NCBI GenBank assembly: GCA_012838715.1 | Contig: DUOR01000040.1 | Span: 1-12,650 of the forward strand | DNA: 12,650 nt | Reading direction: 5' to 3' | DNA from: Actinomycetales bacterium | GTDB taxonomy: Bacteria > Actinomycetota > Actinomycetes > Mycobacteriales > Mycobacteriaceae | Shown: one piece after another, positions 6,553 through 12,650 of the stretch | Layout of the letters: each line of letters begins with the position of its first letter | Position numbering within the stretch: position 1 is the stretch's first letter | Notes under the pieces: generated by a model | Databases searched by the model: none | The model's input: only the letters and a program-made list of their open reading frames with translations | What the model was told of the DNA's origin: nothing | Position numbers and translations under genes: made by a program

Positions 6553-7041
6553 ATGAACGACCGTTTGAACGACTATGAGTGGCTTACCGCGGACGAGCAG
6601 CAGTTCTGGCAGATGCTCGTCGCCACGTTCCGCAGCGTGGAGCGCAACATCGAGCGTGGGCTGCGTGCGCGCACGGGCCTGACGTTCGGTGACTTCACCG
6701 TGCTCATCGCCCTGTCCGAGACGGTCGACGGCGTGATGCACGTGGATGATCTCTGCGACCGCCTGAAGTGGAACCACCCGCGCGCGCTGCTGCACACGTC
6801 GCGGATGGAGAAGAAGGGCGTCATCAGCGTCGAGGATCCGGGCGCGGACCCCGATTCGGATTACACCGTCGCGCTGACCGGCGTCGGCCGGCACGTTTTC
6901 GCCGAGGCCGCCCCGGGGTACGTGGCCACGGTCCGCTCGGAGGTCTTCGAGCAGCTTTCCGACGGTGATGTCGCGGAGATGTCGCGGTGCTTCCGCACCA
7001 TCCTGGACCACGCCCAGCGGGACGGTTCCCCGGAGCTGTAG
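6553..7041 (+). CDS. MarR-family regulator, paralogue of the upstream RosR-like gene
   Basis: This 162-residue winged-helix protein aligns along its length with the preceding one: 'L..DEQ.FW..' near the N terminus, 'L.F.DF.VL..LSE' at about 43-56, 'DLCDRLKW' at 66-73 against 'ELCENLRW', and 'RMEKKGV' at 84-90 against 'RMEKRGL'. C68 corresponds to C65 of the neighbour. The second cysteine is not kept, but C146 is present nearer the C terminus. This suggests an old tandem duplication with a changed sensing chemistry. The ATG at 6553 is preferred over the in-frame GTG at 6508 because of the leaderless -10 box and the alignment with the paralogue. Pairing the two proteins as a heterodimer is conceivable but unsupported. 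The operator and ligand are unknown. Confidence 0.85.
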   Translation: MNDRLNDYEWLTADEQQFWQMLVATFRSVERNIERGLRARTGLTFGDFTVLIALSETVDGVMHVDDLCDRLKWNHPRALLHTSRMEKKGVISVEDPGADPDSDYTVALTGVGRHVFAEAAPGYVATVRSEVFEQLSDGDVAEMSRCFRTILDHAQRDGSPEL

Positions 7042-7066
7042 CCCGGCGGTGGCCGGTGCCGTCGTG

Positions 7067-7072
7067 TAGAAC
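7067..7072 (+). promoter_or_regulatory. Candidate leaderless -10 box of the PspC-domain gene
   Basis: TAGAAC lies 6 nt before the ATG at 7079. The G run between them (7073-7077) is too close to the ATG to be a good ribosome-binding site. The box lacks the usual final T, so it is weaker than the two MarR boxes. The gene could instead be read through from the MarR gene, which ends only 37 nt upstream. Confidence 0.4.
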
Positions 7073-7078
7073 GGGGGC

Positions 7079-7333
7079 ATGACTACCGGCAACAACGGCA
7101 ACGAACTCTTCGACCGCGACAAGATCTCCGGCGCCATCGACCGCACCGTCGGCCGCCCCGTGCGCCGCAGCCACTCCAACCGCTGGATCACGGGCGTGTG
7201 CGGTGGCCTCGCCGAGTCCTTCGGCGTCGACGCCATCGTGATCCGGCTGGTGATGGCGCTGCTGCTCGTCGTCGCCGCGCCCGTCGGCATCGTCCTGTAC
7301 CTGGGCCTCTACCTGGTGCTGCCGGAGGCGTAA
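7079..7333 (+). CDS. PspC-domain small membrane protein
   Basis: This 84-residue protein consists of a hydrophilic N terminus (about 1-35) and a PspC domain. The domain has the diagnostic 'ITGVCGGLAESFGVDAIVIRL' region (about 37-57), followed by one hydrophobic stretch of some 25 residues (about 58-82) ending in the typical 'YLVLPEA'. In enterobacteria PspC acts in the envelope phage-shock response; in actinobacteria these short stand-alone proteins are mostly uncharacterised. The N terminus probably lies in the cytoplasm with one or two short membrane passes. It follows the second MarR gene by 37 nt and may share its transcript. Confidence 0.85.
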   Translation: MTTGNNGNELFDRDKISGAIDRTVGRPVRRSHSNRWITGVCGGLAESFGVDAIVIRLVMALLLVVAAPVGIVLYLGLYLVLPEA

Positions 7334-7340
7334 CCTGCTC

Positions 7341-7373
7341 CGGCCGACCACCGGCCGACCACCGGCCGACCAT
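7341..7373. repeat. Three tandem 11-bp repeats
   Basis: CGGCCGACCAC occurs twice in a row and is followed by CGGCCGACCAT (last base changed). The array sits 8 nt after the PspC-domain stop codon and 20 nt before the hairpin at 7394. It is probably a replication-slippage product in the 3' UTR; copy number may vary between strains. Confidence 0.8.
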
Positions 7374-7393
7374 CGGCACTTCAATGAACGACG

Positions 7394-7430
7394 ATGGCCC
7401 GGGTTCGCGTTGTGCGCGAACCCGGGCCAT
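7394..7430. terminator. Perfect 16-bp hairpin terminator, bidirectional
   Basis: Arms ATGGCCCGGGTTCGCG (7394-7409) and its exact complement (7415-7430) enclose a 5-nt loop. It lies 60 nt after the PspC-domain stop on the plus strand and 8 nt after the tRNA-Arg 3' end on the minus strand, so it can end both transcripts. There is no long T tract on either side; the minus-strand exit is CGTCGTTCATT. Confidence 0.75.
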
Positions 7431-7438
7431 CTGTGTCG

Positions 7439-7511
7439 TGCCCCCGACACGAGTCGAACGTGCGACCTTCGGTACCGGAAACCGGTGCTCTATCCACTGA
7501 GCTACGGAGGC
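7439..7511 (-). tRNA. tRNA-Arg (anticodon CCG)
   Basis: On the minus strand a 73-nt cloverleaf folds: acceptor GCCTCCG/CGGGGGC (one T-G pair) with discriminator A, D stem GCTC/GAGC, anticodon stem CCGGT/ACCGA with loop TTCCGGT, and T stem GCACG/CGTGT with loop TTCGACT. The loop gives anticodon CCG, which reads the Arg codon CGG. The CCA tail is not encoded. The outermost anticodon-stem pair (27-43) is a C-A mismatch; the other pairs are sound. The hairpin at 7394-7430 follows directly. Confidence 0.93.
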
Positions 7512-7572
7512 GGGCGCTGTCCGGGTGTGTGCCCTTTCAGCTGTGCTGCCCCTGTTCGAGGCAACGTCGGAC

Positions 7573-7578
7573 ATATTA
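7573..7578 (-). promoter_or_regulatory. Candidate -10 box for tRNA-Arg
   Basis: TAATAT on the minus strand is the only AT-rich hexamer in the 131-bp gap between lutC and the tRNA, and lies about 60 nt upstream of the tRNA 5' end. No convincing -35 was found. The rest of the gap (7512-7642) shows no gene and no strong hairpin. Confidence 0.4.
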
Positions 7579-7642
7579 ACACCGGGCGTCACGGAATGGC
7601 GAAAGACCTGGTGGTTGTGGCGCGGGGGAGTCCGCCGCCGGT

Positions 7643-8395
7643 CTACCCCGCGACGACGACCACGAGCGTCCGTGGCCCGTGGACCCCCTCGACGCGGTTG
7701 AGTTCGATGTCGGACGTCGCGGAGGGGCCGGAAATCATGGTGATGGGCGCGACCGGGTCGAGCCGGGCGATGGCTTCCGGCACCCCGGCGACGATGGATT
7801 CCACCCGCACGACGCAGATGTGCACGTCCGGCACGAGGGTCAGGGCGCGGCGGCCGCAGGCGGGGGAGCCGTCCAGCATGATGGTGCCGGTGTCCGCCGA
7901 GGTCACCGCGGACCCGGTGACCACGGCATCGAGGGCGTCGAGTTCCGGCGGGGCGAACACGGCGGCATCGTCGACCACGAGGTCGCCGTCGAAGTCCCCG
8001 AGCCACGCCTCATCCAGGCCCGGCGGGATGCCCACCCGGCCGCCCCGCAGCCCGCGGGCCGCCAGCGCCCCGGCCACCGCGGCACCGATGCCGTCCTTGC
8101 CGTGCGGGCGGTCCGCGCAGCGGATGACCTCCGCACGGTAGTCCTCCAACCGGTCGACCAGCAGGTTCACCAGCTCCGCGCCGGGGATGGCGCGCCCGCG
8201 GACGTAATCCCGCGGCACCGGGTACGGCCGCCCCGGCTCACCGGGCTCGATGCCGGCCGAACGGCCCAACTCGGCGCCGTCCGCCGCGTGCGCGTGGGCG
8301 GAGCGGATGCGCCCCAGAATCTCGAGCTTCGCCTCGCCGTTCCGTGTCGCCTCGCCGTTCCGTGTCGCCCCGCTGTCCCGTGTCGCGTCGCTCAT
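7643..8395 (-). CDS. lutC: LutC, lactate utilization protein C (LUD domain)
   Basis: A 250-residue LUD-domain protein, the third gene of the lutABC operon needed for L-lactate oxidation to pyruvate. The LUD signatures are present: 'TGSAVTSADTGT' (160-171), 'RALTLVPDVHICVV' (183-196) and 'ISGPSATSDIELNRVEGVHG' (221-240). Its ATG overlaps the lutB stop as ATGA, and a strong GGAGGGAG lies just upstream (8403-8410), so it is translationally coupled. The first 22 residues are unusual: three 6-residue units (ATRDSG, ATRNGE, ATRNGE) encoded by 18-bp DNA repeats precede the conserved region that begins near 'KLEILGRIRSA'. The catalytic role of LutC is not well defined in any organism; it probably works in complex with LutA and LutB. 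Confidence 0.92.
   Translation of the reverse strand: MSDATRDSGATRNGEATRNGEAKLEILGRIRSAHAHAADGAELGRSAGIEPGEPGRPYPVPRDYVRGRAIPGAELVNLLVDRLEDYRAEVIRCADRPHGKDGIGAAVAGALAARGLRGGRVGIPPGLDEAWLGDFDGDLVVDDAAVFAPPELDALDAVVTGSAVTSADTGTIMLDGSPACGRRALTLVPDVHICVVRVESIVAGVPEAIARLDPVAPITMISGPSATSDIELNRVEGVHGPRTLVVVVAG
8331..8384. repeat. Three 18-bp tandem repeats in the lutC 5' end
   Basis: Two identical units GCCTCGCCGTTCCGTGTC (8331-8348 and 8349-8366) are followed by a third with 15/18 identity (8367-8384). The unit length is a multiple of three, so gain or loss changes the LutC N terminus by six residues without shifting the frame. Confidence 0.9.
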
Positions 8396-10020
8396 CGGGC
8401 ATCTCCCTCCTGGTCGCCAGTCTCATCGCCGCGGCCACCGACGCCGCCACCGCCGACGCTGCCACCGCCACCGACACCGACACCGCCATCCCCGTCACCC
8501 GTCAATCGGGTCGGGATGCCGTGGCGGCGTTCGTCGGCAAGCAACTCCTCGGCGGCGGAGGTGCCCCACCAGGAGCGGAAGGGTTTCCTCGGCGGCACGG
8601 GGGTGTCGCGGGCGTCCGACCAGCCGGACAGGAACAGCGGCAGGCGCTTCATTTCCCCGCCGCGCAGGCCCAGCACCCGCAGCAGCGACGCCGAGCGGAC
8701 GGCCATGTCCCACAAGCGCGGGCCGCCCATCACCCAGCCCATCAGGCCGAACAGCTTTCCCTCCACCGGCGGCGCATGGTCGCGGACCTTCTGGTGGCGC
8801 AGTTCCAGCAGGGCGGCGGGGATGTCGATGCGCACGGGGCACACCTCGAAACACGCGCCGCACAGGGACGAGGCGTAGGGCAGCGACGCCGAGGGGTCGT
8901 CCGCGGAATCCATGCCGGTCAGCTGCGGCGACAGGATGGCGCCAATCGGCCCCGGGTAGGTCGAGCCGTAGGCGTGGCCGCCGGCGCGCTCGAACACGGG
9001 GCAGATGTTCAGGCACGCGGAGCAGCGGATGCATTTCAGCGCCTCGCGGCCAATCGGGTCGGCCAGCGTCGCGGTGCGGCCGTTGTCCAGCAGCACCACA
9101 TGGAAATCACTCGGCCCGTCGCCGTCGGTGACGCCGGTCCACAGGGAGGTGTACGGGTTCATCCGCTCACCGGTCGACGACCGCGGCAGCAGCTGCAGGA
9201 ACACCTCCAGATCCTCGAAGCGGGGGAGCAGCTTCTCGATGCCCATCACCGTGATCAGCGTCTCCGGCATGGTCAGGCACATGCGGCCGTTGCCCTCGGA
9301 CTCCACGACCGCCACGGTGCCGGTCTCCGCGACCCCGAAGTTCGCCCCCGAAATGGCCACCGACGCGCCCATGAACTGCTCCCGCAGGAACAGTCGCGCC
9401 GCCTCGGCCAGCTCGGCGGGGTCGGACCCCAAATCCGGGTCGACGCCCGGAATCCCGGCGCGGAAGATGTCCCGGATCTGCTCGCGGTTGCGGTGGATGG
9501 CAGGCACCAGGATGTGGGAGGGCTTGTCGTCGGCGAGCTGCACGATGAGCTCCGCCAGGTCGGTCTCGCGGGCGTGGATGCCGGCGTCGGCCAGCGCCTC
9601 GTTCAGTGCAATCTCCTGTGTGGCCATGGATTTGACCTTCACCACGTCGGTGCGGCCGGTCGCGCGCACCAGGTCGGTCACAATCGCGTTGGCCTCCGCC
9701 GCGTCCCGCGCCCAATGCACGTGGCCGCCGCGCGCCGTCACCGCCGCCTCGAACCGCTCCAGCAGCTCCGGGAGCCGCGCCATCACGTCGCGTTTGATGG
9801 CCGAACCCGCCAGCCGCAGCTCCTCCCAATCCTCCTTCTCACCGACGACCGCGGCCCGCTTCCCGCGGATGGTGTGCGTCGCTTTCCGCAGGTTCGCCCG
9901 CAGCTGGTCGTTGCGCAGCTCGTGCCGCGCCGCCGCCGTGAACCCCTCCTCCCCGCGCAGGTGCCCCGCGCCGGAGGGGGAGCGCGGCGGCGGCGGCATG
10001 CCCAAATCCACCGTGCTCAT
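8392..10020 (-). CDS. lutB: LutB, lactate utilization iron-sulfur protein
   Basis: A 542-residue protein with an N-terminal LUD region (about 70-325, including 'KVKSMATQEIALNEAL' at 128-143 and 'SGANFGVAETGTV' at 224-236). A ferredoxin-like segment follows with cysteines C330, C333, C336, C340 and C387, C390, C394 (CxxCxxCxxxCP and CxxCxxxCP), as in Bacillus LutB, which is thought to hold 4Fe-4S clusters and pass electrons from lactate. Its ATG overlaps the lutA stop as ATGA, and GGGAGG lies at 10030-10035 inside lutA. The last 35 residues or so are odd: a Gly/Asp/Val low-complexity tail (about 507-542) follows the conserved 'RSWWGTSAAEELLADERR' end and resembles nothing I know in the family. 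It is probably disordered. The cytoplasmic LutABC complex replaces or supplements quinone-linked lactate dehydrogenase. Confidence 0.93.
   Translation of the reverse strand: MSTVDLGMPPPPRSPSGAGHLRGEEGFTAAARHELRNDQLRANLRKATHTIRGKRAAVVGEKEDWEELRLAGSAIKRDVMARLPELLERFEAAVTARGGHVHWARDAAEANAIVTDLVRATGRTDVVKVKSMATQEIALNEALADAGIHARETDLAELIVQLADDKPSHILVPAIHRNREQIRDIFRAGIPGVDPDLGSDPAELAEAARLFLREQFMGASVAISGANFGVAETGTVAVVESEGNGRMCLTMPETLITVMGIEKLLPRFEDLEVFLQLLPRSSTGERMNPYTSLWTGVTDGDGPSDFHVVLLDNGRTATLADPIGREALKCIRCSACLNICPVFERAGGHAYGSTYPGPIGAILSPQLTGMDSADDPSASLPYASSLCGACFEVCPVRIDIPAALLELRHQKVRDHAPPVEGKLFGLMGWVMGGPRLWDMAVRSASLLRVLGLRGGEMKRLPLFLSGWSDARDTPVPPRKPFRSWWGTSAAEELLADERRHGIPTRLTGDGDGGVGVGGGGSVGGGGVGGRGDETGDQEGDAR
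8431..8496. repeat. Gly-coding low-complexity tract at the lutB 3' end
   Basis: The plus strand is a run of CCACCG/CCGACG/CACCGA-like triplets, encoding the Gly-rich LutB residues 509-530 on the minus strand. Together with the 18-bp repeats at 8331-8384 it makes the lutB-lutC junction the most repetitive part of the window. Confidence 0.75.
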
Positions 10021-10838
10021 CGCGCCGCGCCTCCCTTGCCGGGCTCGGCCACGGCACGGTCACCCGCACCGTGCTTTCCGACGCCCCCGGCATCGAAGGG
10101 CCGCCGCTCCGTGGCGGCGAGGATGTCCGCGATGTGCAGCGCACGCACGCCGGTGCCCCGGCGGCGCAGCGAACCGCCGATGTTGAGCAGGCAGGAGGCG
10201 TCGCCGGCGGTGACGAACTCCGCGCCCGTCGACTCGATGGCGGCGGACTTGTCGGCGACCATCGCGGCGGAGGTCTCCGCGTTCTTCACGCTGAACGTGC
10301 CGCCGAAGCCGCAGCACTCCTCCGCGCCGGGCAGCGCCACCAGGTCGATGCCGCGGACCTCCGACAGCAGCCGCCACGGCCGGTCGCCGACGTGCAGCAC
10401 CCGCAGGCTGTGGCAGGTGGAGTGGTAGGTGACGCGGTGCGGGAACCAGGCGCCGACGTCGGTCACGCCCGCCACGTCGACGATGAACTCCGACAGGTCG
10501 AGCGTCTTGCCCGCGCAGACCTTCGCCGCGTCCGCCTGGGCGGCGGTGCCGAAACGCCCCGCCACCATCGGGTGCTGGTGCCGCACCGCGCCCGCGCAGG
10601 ACCCCGACGGCGCCACCACCCAATCAATCGAGGGATCCGCAAAAACGGTGGCGTAGGCGTCAATCTGGGGCAGCGCCTGCTCCTGGTAGCCGGTGTTGAC
10701 GTGCATCTGCCCGCAGCAGGTCTGATGGTCCGGGAACACCACCTCCGCCCCGAGCCGCGTCAGCACCGCGGCGGTCGATTGCACGGCGGAAGGGAACATC
10801 ACGTCGCCGATGCAGGTGGCGAAAAGGGCGACCTTCAC
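10017..10838 (-). CDS. lutA: LutA, lactate utilization CCG-domain protein
   Basis: A 273-residue protein with two cysteine-rich CCG domains: C9, then 'TCCGQ' (C41-C42-G43) and C81 in the first, and C142, 'ECCGFGG' (C175-C176-G177) and C216 in the second. Such domains bind iron-sulfur clusters and occur in heterodisulfide-reductase-like and glycolate-oxidase GlcF-like subunits; in Bacillus LutABC this subunit takes part in L-lactate oxidation. The start is GTG at 10836-10838, supported by AGGAG (10845-10849) 6 nt upstream and by the family N terminus '[11 protein letters not shown]'. It is the first gene of the operon and overlaps lutB by four bases. The C-terminal 25 residues or so after 'ATERRP' extend beyond the conserved domain and are Gly/Ala-rich. 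No lactate-responsive regulator gene adjoins the operon in this window. Confidence 0.94.
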   Translation of the reverse strand: MKVALFATCIGDVMFPSAVQSTAAVLTRLGAEVVFPDHQTCCGQMHVNTGYQEQALPQIDAYATVFADPSIDWVVAPSGSCAGAVRHQHPMVAGRFGTAAQADAAKVCAGKTLDLSEFIVDVAGVTDVGAWFPHRVTYHSTCHSLRVLHVGDRPWRLLSEVRGIDLVALPGAEECCGFGGTFSVKNAETSAAMVADKSAAIESTGAEFVTAGDASCLLNIGGSLRRRGTGVRALHIADILAATERRPFDAGGVGKHGAGDRAVAEPGKGGAAR

Positions 10839-10876
10839 GGTGGGCTCCTGTCGTCCGGGGCGGCCATTGCGGCCCT

Positions 10877-10882
10877 AGTTTA
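10877..10882 (-). promoter_or_regulatory. Candidate -10 box of lutABC
   Basis: TAAACT on the minus strand lies in a short AT-rich island (10876-10901) upstream of lutA and would start transcription near 10870, about 32 nt before the GTG. The -35 region has no clear match, which may mean activator dependence. I saw no inverted repeat resembling the TNGT-N3-ACNA site recalled for C. glutamicum LldR. Confidence 0.4.
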
Positions 10883-10921
10883 CGTGGGAAAAACGGCATA
10901 TGGGCGGCGTCGGGCCGCCGT

Positions 10922-10946
10922 CCCGCCGGGGCGATCGCCGGGCGGG
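10922..10946. other. GC-rich imperfect palindrome in the lutA-argS gap
   Basis: Outer arms CCCGCC (10922-10927) and GGCGGG (10941-10946) surround the perfect 10-bp palindrome GGCGATCGCC (10930-10939). A smaller hairpin (10903-10908 with 10914-10919) lies just to the left. Both sit between the two divergent promoters, so a protein-binding site or insulating structure is possible, but nothing identifies it. Confidence 0.4.
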
Positions 10947-10979
10947 GAGGCGTCGTAAAGCGCGGTGGGGGCCACCCGC

Positions 10980-10985
10980 TAGGAT
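10980..10985 (+). promoter_or_regulatory. -10 box of argS (leaderless or nearly so)
   Basis: TAGGAT lies 8 nt before the argS ATG at 10994. The 8-nt gap contains no Shine-Dalgarno complement of useful length, so a leaderless or one-to-two-base leader transcript is expected. There is no room for a T-box or attenuator downstream of this start. Confidence 0.5.
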
Positions 10986-10993
10986 GGGCAACC

Positions 10994-12650
10994 ATGACTC
11001 CAGCCGAACTTGCCGTGTTGATCCGCGGCCTCGCAGTCGACGTGTTCGCCGAGCATGACCTCGATCCGGCGGTCCTGCCGGATGAGGTCGTCGTGGAACG
11101 ACCCCGCAACCCGGAGCACGGCGATTACGCCACCAACGTCGCCATGCAGGCGGCCGGCCGGGCGGGCGCGAAGCCGCGCGACGTCGCCGGGTGGTTGGCC
11201 GAGAAGCTTTCCGACGCCGACGGCATCGACGAGGTCTCCATCGCCGGCCCCGGTTTCATCAACATCCGCCTCGGCTCCGCCGCGCAGGGCAAGATCGTGG
11301 AGCAGATCCACGGGCTCGGCGAGGCGTGGGGCAACGGCGACGAGTACGCGGGCACCAAGGTGAACCTGGAGTTCGTGTCGGCCAACCCGACCGGCCCGAT
11401 CCACCTCGGCGGCACCCGTTGGGCGGCCGTCGGCGACGCGCTGGGCCGCATCCTGCAGGCCCGCGGCGCCGACGTGACCCGCGAGTACTACTTCAACGAC
11501 CACGGCGGCCAGATCGACCGCTTCGCCCGCTCCCTCGTGGCGGCGGCGAAGGGCGAGCCGACGCCGGAGGACGGCTACGGCGGCGACTACATCGCCGACA
11601 TCGCCGCGCAGGTCACCGCCGCGCACCCGAACGCCCTGGAGGGCTCCGACGCCGAGGTGCAGGAGCTGTTCCGAGCCGAAGGCGTCGAGCTGATGTTCGC
11701 GCACATCCGCGAGTCGCTCCACGAGTTCGGCACCGACTTCGACGTCTACTTCCACGAGAACTCCCTGTTCGAGTCGGGCGCCGTCGAGGCGTCCGTCGAG
11801 AAGCTGAAGAACGACGGCAAGCTGTACGAGAACGACGGCGCCTGGTGGCTGAAGTCCACCGACTACGGCGACGACAAGGACCGCGTGGTCATCAAGTCCG
11901 ACGGCAACGCCGCGTACATCGCCGGCGACATCGCCTACGCGAAGGACAAGTTCGAGCGCGGCTTCGACCTGTGCATCTACATGCTCGGCGCCGACCACCA
12001 CGGCTACGTCGCCCGCCTGAAGGCCGCCGCCGCGGCGCTGGGTTACAACGCCGACGCGGTGGAGGTGCTCATCGGCCAGATGGTCAACCTGGTGCGCGAC
12101 GGCAAGGCGGTGCGCATGTCCAAGCGCGCCGGCACCGTCATCACCCTCGACGACCTGGTCGAGGCGATCGGCGTCGACGGCGCCCGCTACTCCATGATCC
12201 GCTCCTCGGTCGACTCCTCCCTGGACATCGACCTGGCGCTGTGGGCCTCGCAGTCCAACGAGAACCCCGTCTACTACGTGCAGTACGGGCACGCCCGCCT
12301 GAGCTCCATCGCCCGCCGCGCCACCGAGGCCGGCGTGACGTCGGAGGGCGCCGACTACGGCCTGCTCACCCACGACCGCGAGGGCGACCTCATCCGCACC
12401 CTGGGTGAGTTCCCCGACGTCCTGGCCACCGCCGCGGAGCTGCGCGAGCCGCACCGTGTCGCCCGCTACGCCGAGCACCTCGCCGGAACCTTCCACCGGT
12501 TCTACGACTCCTGCCAGATCCTGCCCAAGGGTGACGACGCCACCGGCGAGGACATCGCCCCGGTCTTCCTCGCCCGTCTCGCCCTGGCGAACGCCGCCCG
12601 CGTGACCCTGGCCAACGCCCTGCGCATGGTCGGTGTCTCCGCCCCCGAAA
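10994..12650 (+). CDS. argS: Arginyl-tRNA synthetase (3' end cut by window)
   Basis: The frame is open from the ATG at 10994 to the window edge, giving 552 complete codons. ArgS charges tRNA-Arg with arginine using ATP in the cytoplasm. The N-terminal additional domain covers about residues 1-110. The class I HIGH motif appears as H137-LGG140 within '[11 protein letters not shown]', the form usual in actinobacteria. The KMSKS loop is R374-MSKR378. The C-terminal anticodon-binding region includes '[17 protein letters not shown]' and ends '[10 protein letters not shown]'. Related proteins finish with about two more residues (RM), so only the last few codons are missing. Codons end almost exclusively in C or G, fitting high expression. 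In corynebacteria argS is typically followed by lysA and hom; that lies outside the window. The tRNA-Arg(CCG) gene is about 3.5 kb away on the other strand. Confidence 0.96.
   Translation, partial: MTPAELAVLIRGLAVDVFAEHDLDPAVLPDEVVVERPRNPEHGDYATNVAMQAAGRAGAKPRDVAGWLAEKLSDADGIDEVSIAGPGFINIRLGSAAQGKIVEQIHGLGEAWGNGDEYAGTKVNLEFVSANPTGPIHLGGTRWAAVGDALGRILQARGADVTREYYFNDHGGQIDRFARSLVAAAKGEPTPEDGYGGDYIADIAAQVTAAHPNALEGSDAEVQELFRAEGVELMFAHIRESLHEFGTDFDVYFHENSLFESGAVEASVEKLKNDGKLYENDGAWWLKSTDYGDDKDRVVIKSDGNAAYIAGDIAYAKDKFERGFDLCIYMLGADHHGYVARLKAAAAALGYNADAVEVLIGQMVNLVRDGKAVRMSKRAGTVITLDDLVEAIGVDGARYSMIRSSVDSSLDIDLALWASQSNENPVYYVQYGHARLSSIARRATEAGVTSEGADYGLLTHDREGDLIRTLGEFPDVLATAAELREPHRVARYAEHLAGTFHRFYDSCQILPKGDDATGEDIAPVFLARLALANAARVTLANALRMVGVSAPE

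Noticed and set aside
7621..7652. Hairpin CGCGGGG...CCCCGCG as a lutC terminator
   Set aside because: The 7-bp stem has an 18-nt loop and includes the lutC stop codon; there is no T tract, so it is too weak to call.
8331..8384. CRISPR-like repeat
   Set aside because: The 18-bp units are directly adjacent with no spacers and are in frame within lutC.
8344..10428. Plus-strand open frame of 694 residues across lutB and lutA
   Set aside because: Antisense shadow; the minus strand has clear LutB and LutA motifs, ATGA overlaps and ribosome-binding sites.
10839..10993. T-box or attenuator upstream of argS
   Set aside because: The predicted -10 box is only 8 nt before the ATG, so no leader RNA is expected, and no T-box-like sequence was seen.
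10979..12496. Minus-strand open frame of 505 residues opposite argS
   Set aside because: Val/Gly/Ala-rich antisense shadow. The plus strand encodes intact ArgS with both class I motifs.

Overview
The window is from a high-GC actinobacterium, most likely a Corynebacterium or close relative. The reasons are strong G/C bias at third codon positions, several start codons preceded at 6-8 nt by a TANNNT-like -10 box with no Shine-Dalgarno (leaderless transcripts), an actinobacterial-type argS with an HLGG motif, and a yceI / MarR divergent pair that closely resembles the C. glutamicum cg1322 / rosR (cg1324) locus, including two operator-like sites. I made no database search; family assignments come from motifs and memory.

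Layout. (1) 1-918 (+): the 3' part of a SWIM zinc-finger protein whose 5' end lies outside the window. (2) 1057-4942 (+): a two-gene operon of an Mre11/SbcD-like metallophosphoesterase and a Rad50/SbcC-like coiled-coil ATPase, separated by a single base. Both proteins depart from textbook Mre11/Rad50: altered metal ligands, no zinc hook, and a beta-rich insert at the middle of the coiled coil. They resemble the mycobacterial Rv1277/Rv1278 pair. This is the least characterised system in the window. (3) 4943-5145: a convergent intergenic region with hairpins. (4) 5146-5688 (-): a cytoplasmic YceI-family protein. (5) 5689-5920: a divergent control region with two 18-bp inverted repeats that match the RosR consensus at 16/18 positions each; both sit on the yceI promoter. 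(6) 5921-7333 (+): the RosR-like MarR regulator, a second related MarR protein, and a small PspC-domain membrane protein, each with its own candidate leaderless promoter. (7) 7334-7438: 11-bp tandem repeats and a perfect 16-bp hairpin. (8) 7439-7511 (-): tRNA-Arg(CCG). (9) 7643-10838 (-): lutABC, the L-lactate oxidation operon, with ATGA overlaps at both junctions. (10) 10839-10993: a divergent promoter region. (11) 10994-12650 (+): argS, cut off only a few codons before its expected end.

How the genes work together. The MarR-1/YceI pair is most simply read as a peroxide-responsive circuit: the regulator keeps the cysteines corresponding to C64 and C92 of C. glutamicum RosR, and its predicted sites cover the -35 and the transcription start of yceI. 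The lutABC operon would oxidise L-lactate to pyruvate; no dedicated lactate regulator gene is visible here. The phosphoesterase/ATPase operon is probably a DNA-end-processing or DNA-structure nuclease complex. tRNA-Arg(CCG) and argS lie near each other and serve arginine decoding, but they belong to separate transcripts on opposite strands.

No insertion sequence, CRISPR array, phage gene or att site was seen. The region looks like ordinary chromosomal sequence with lineage-specific features, not a mobile island.
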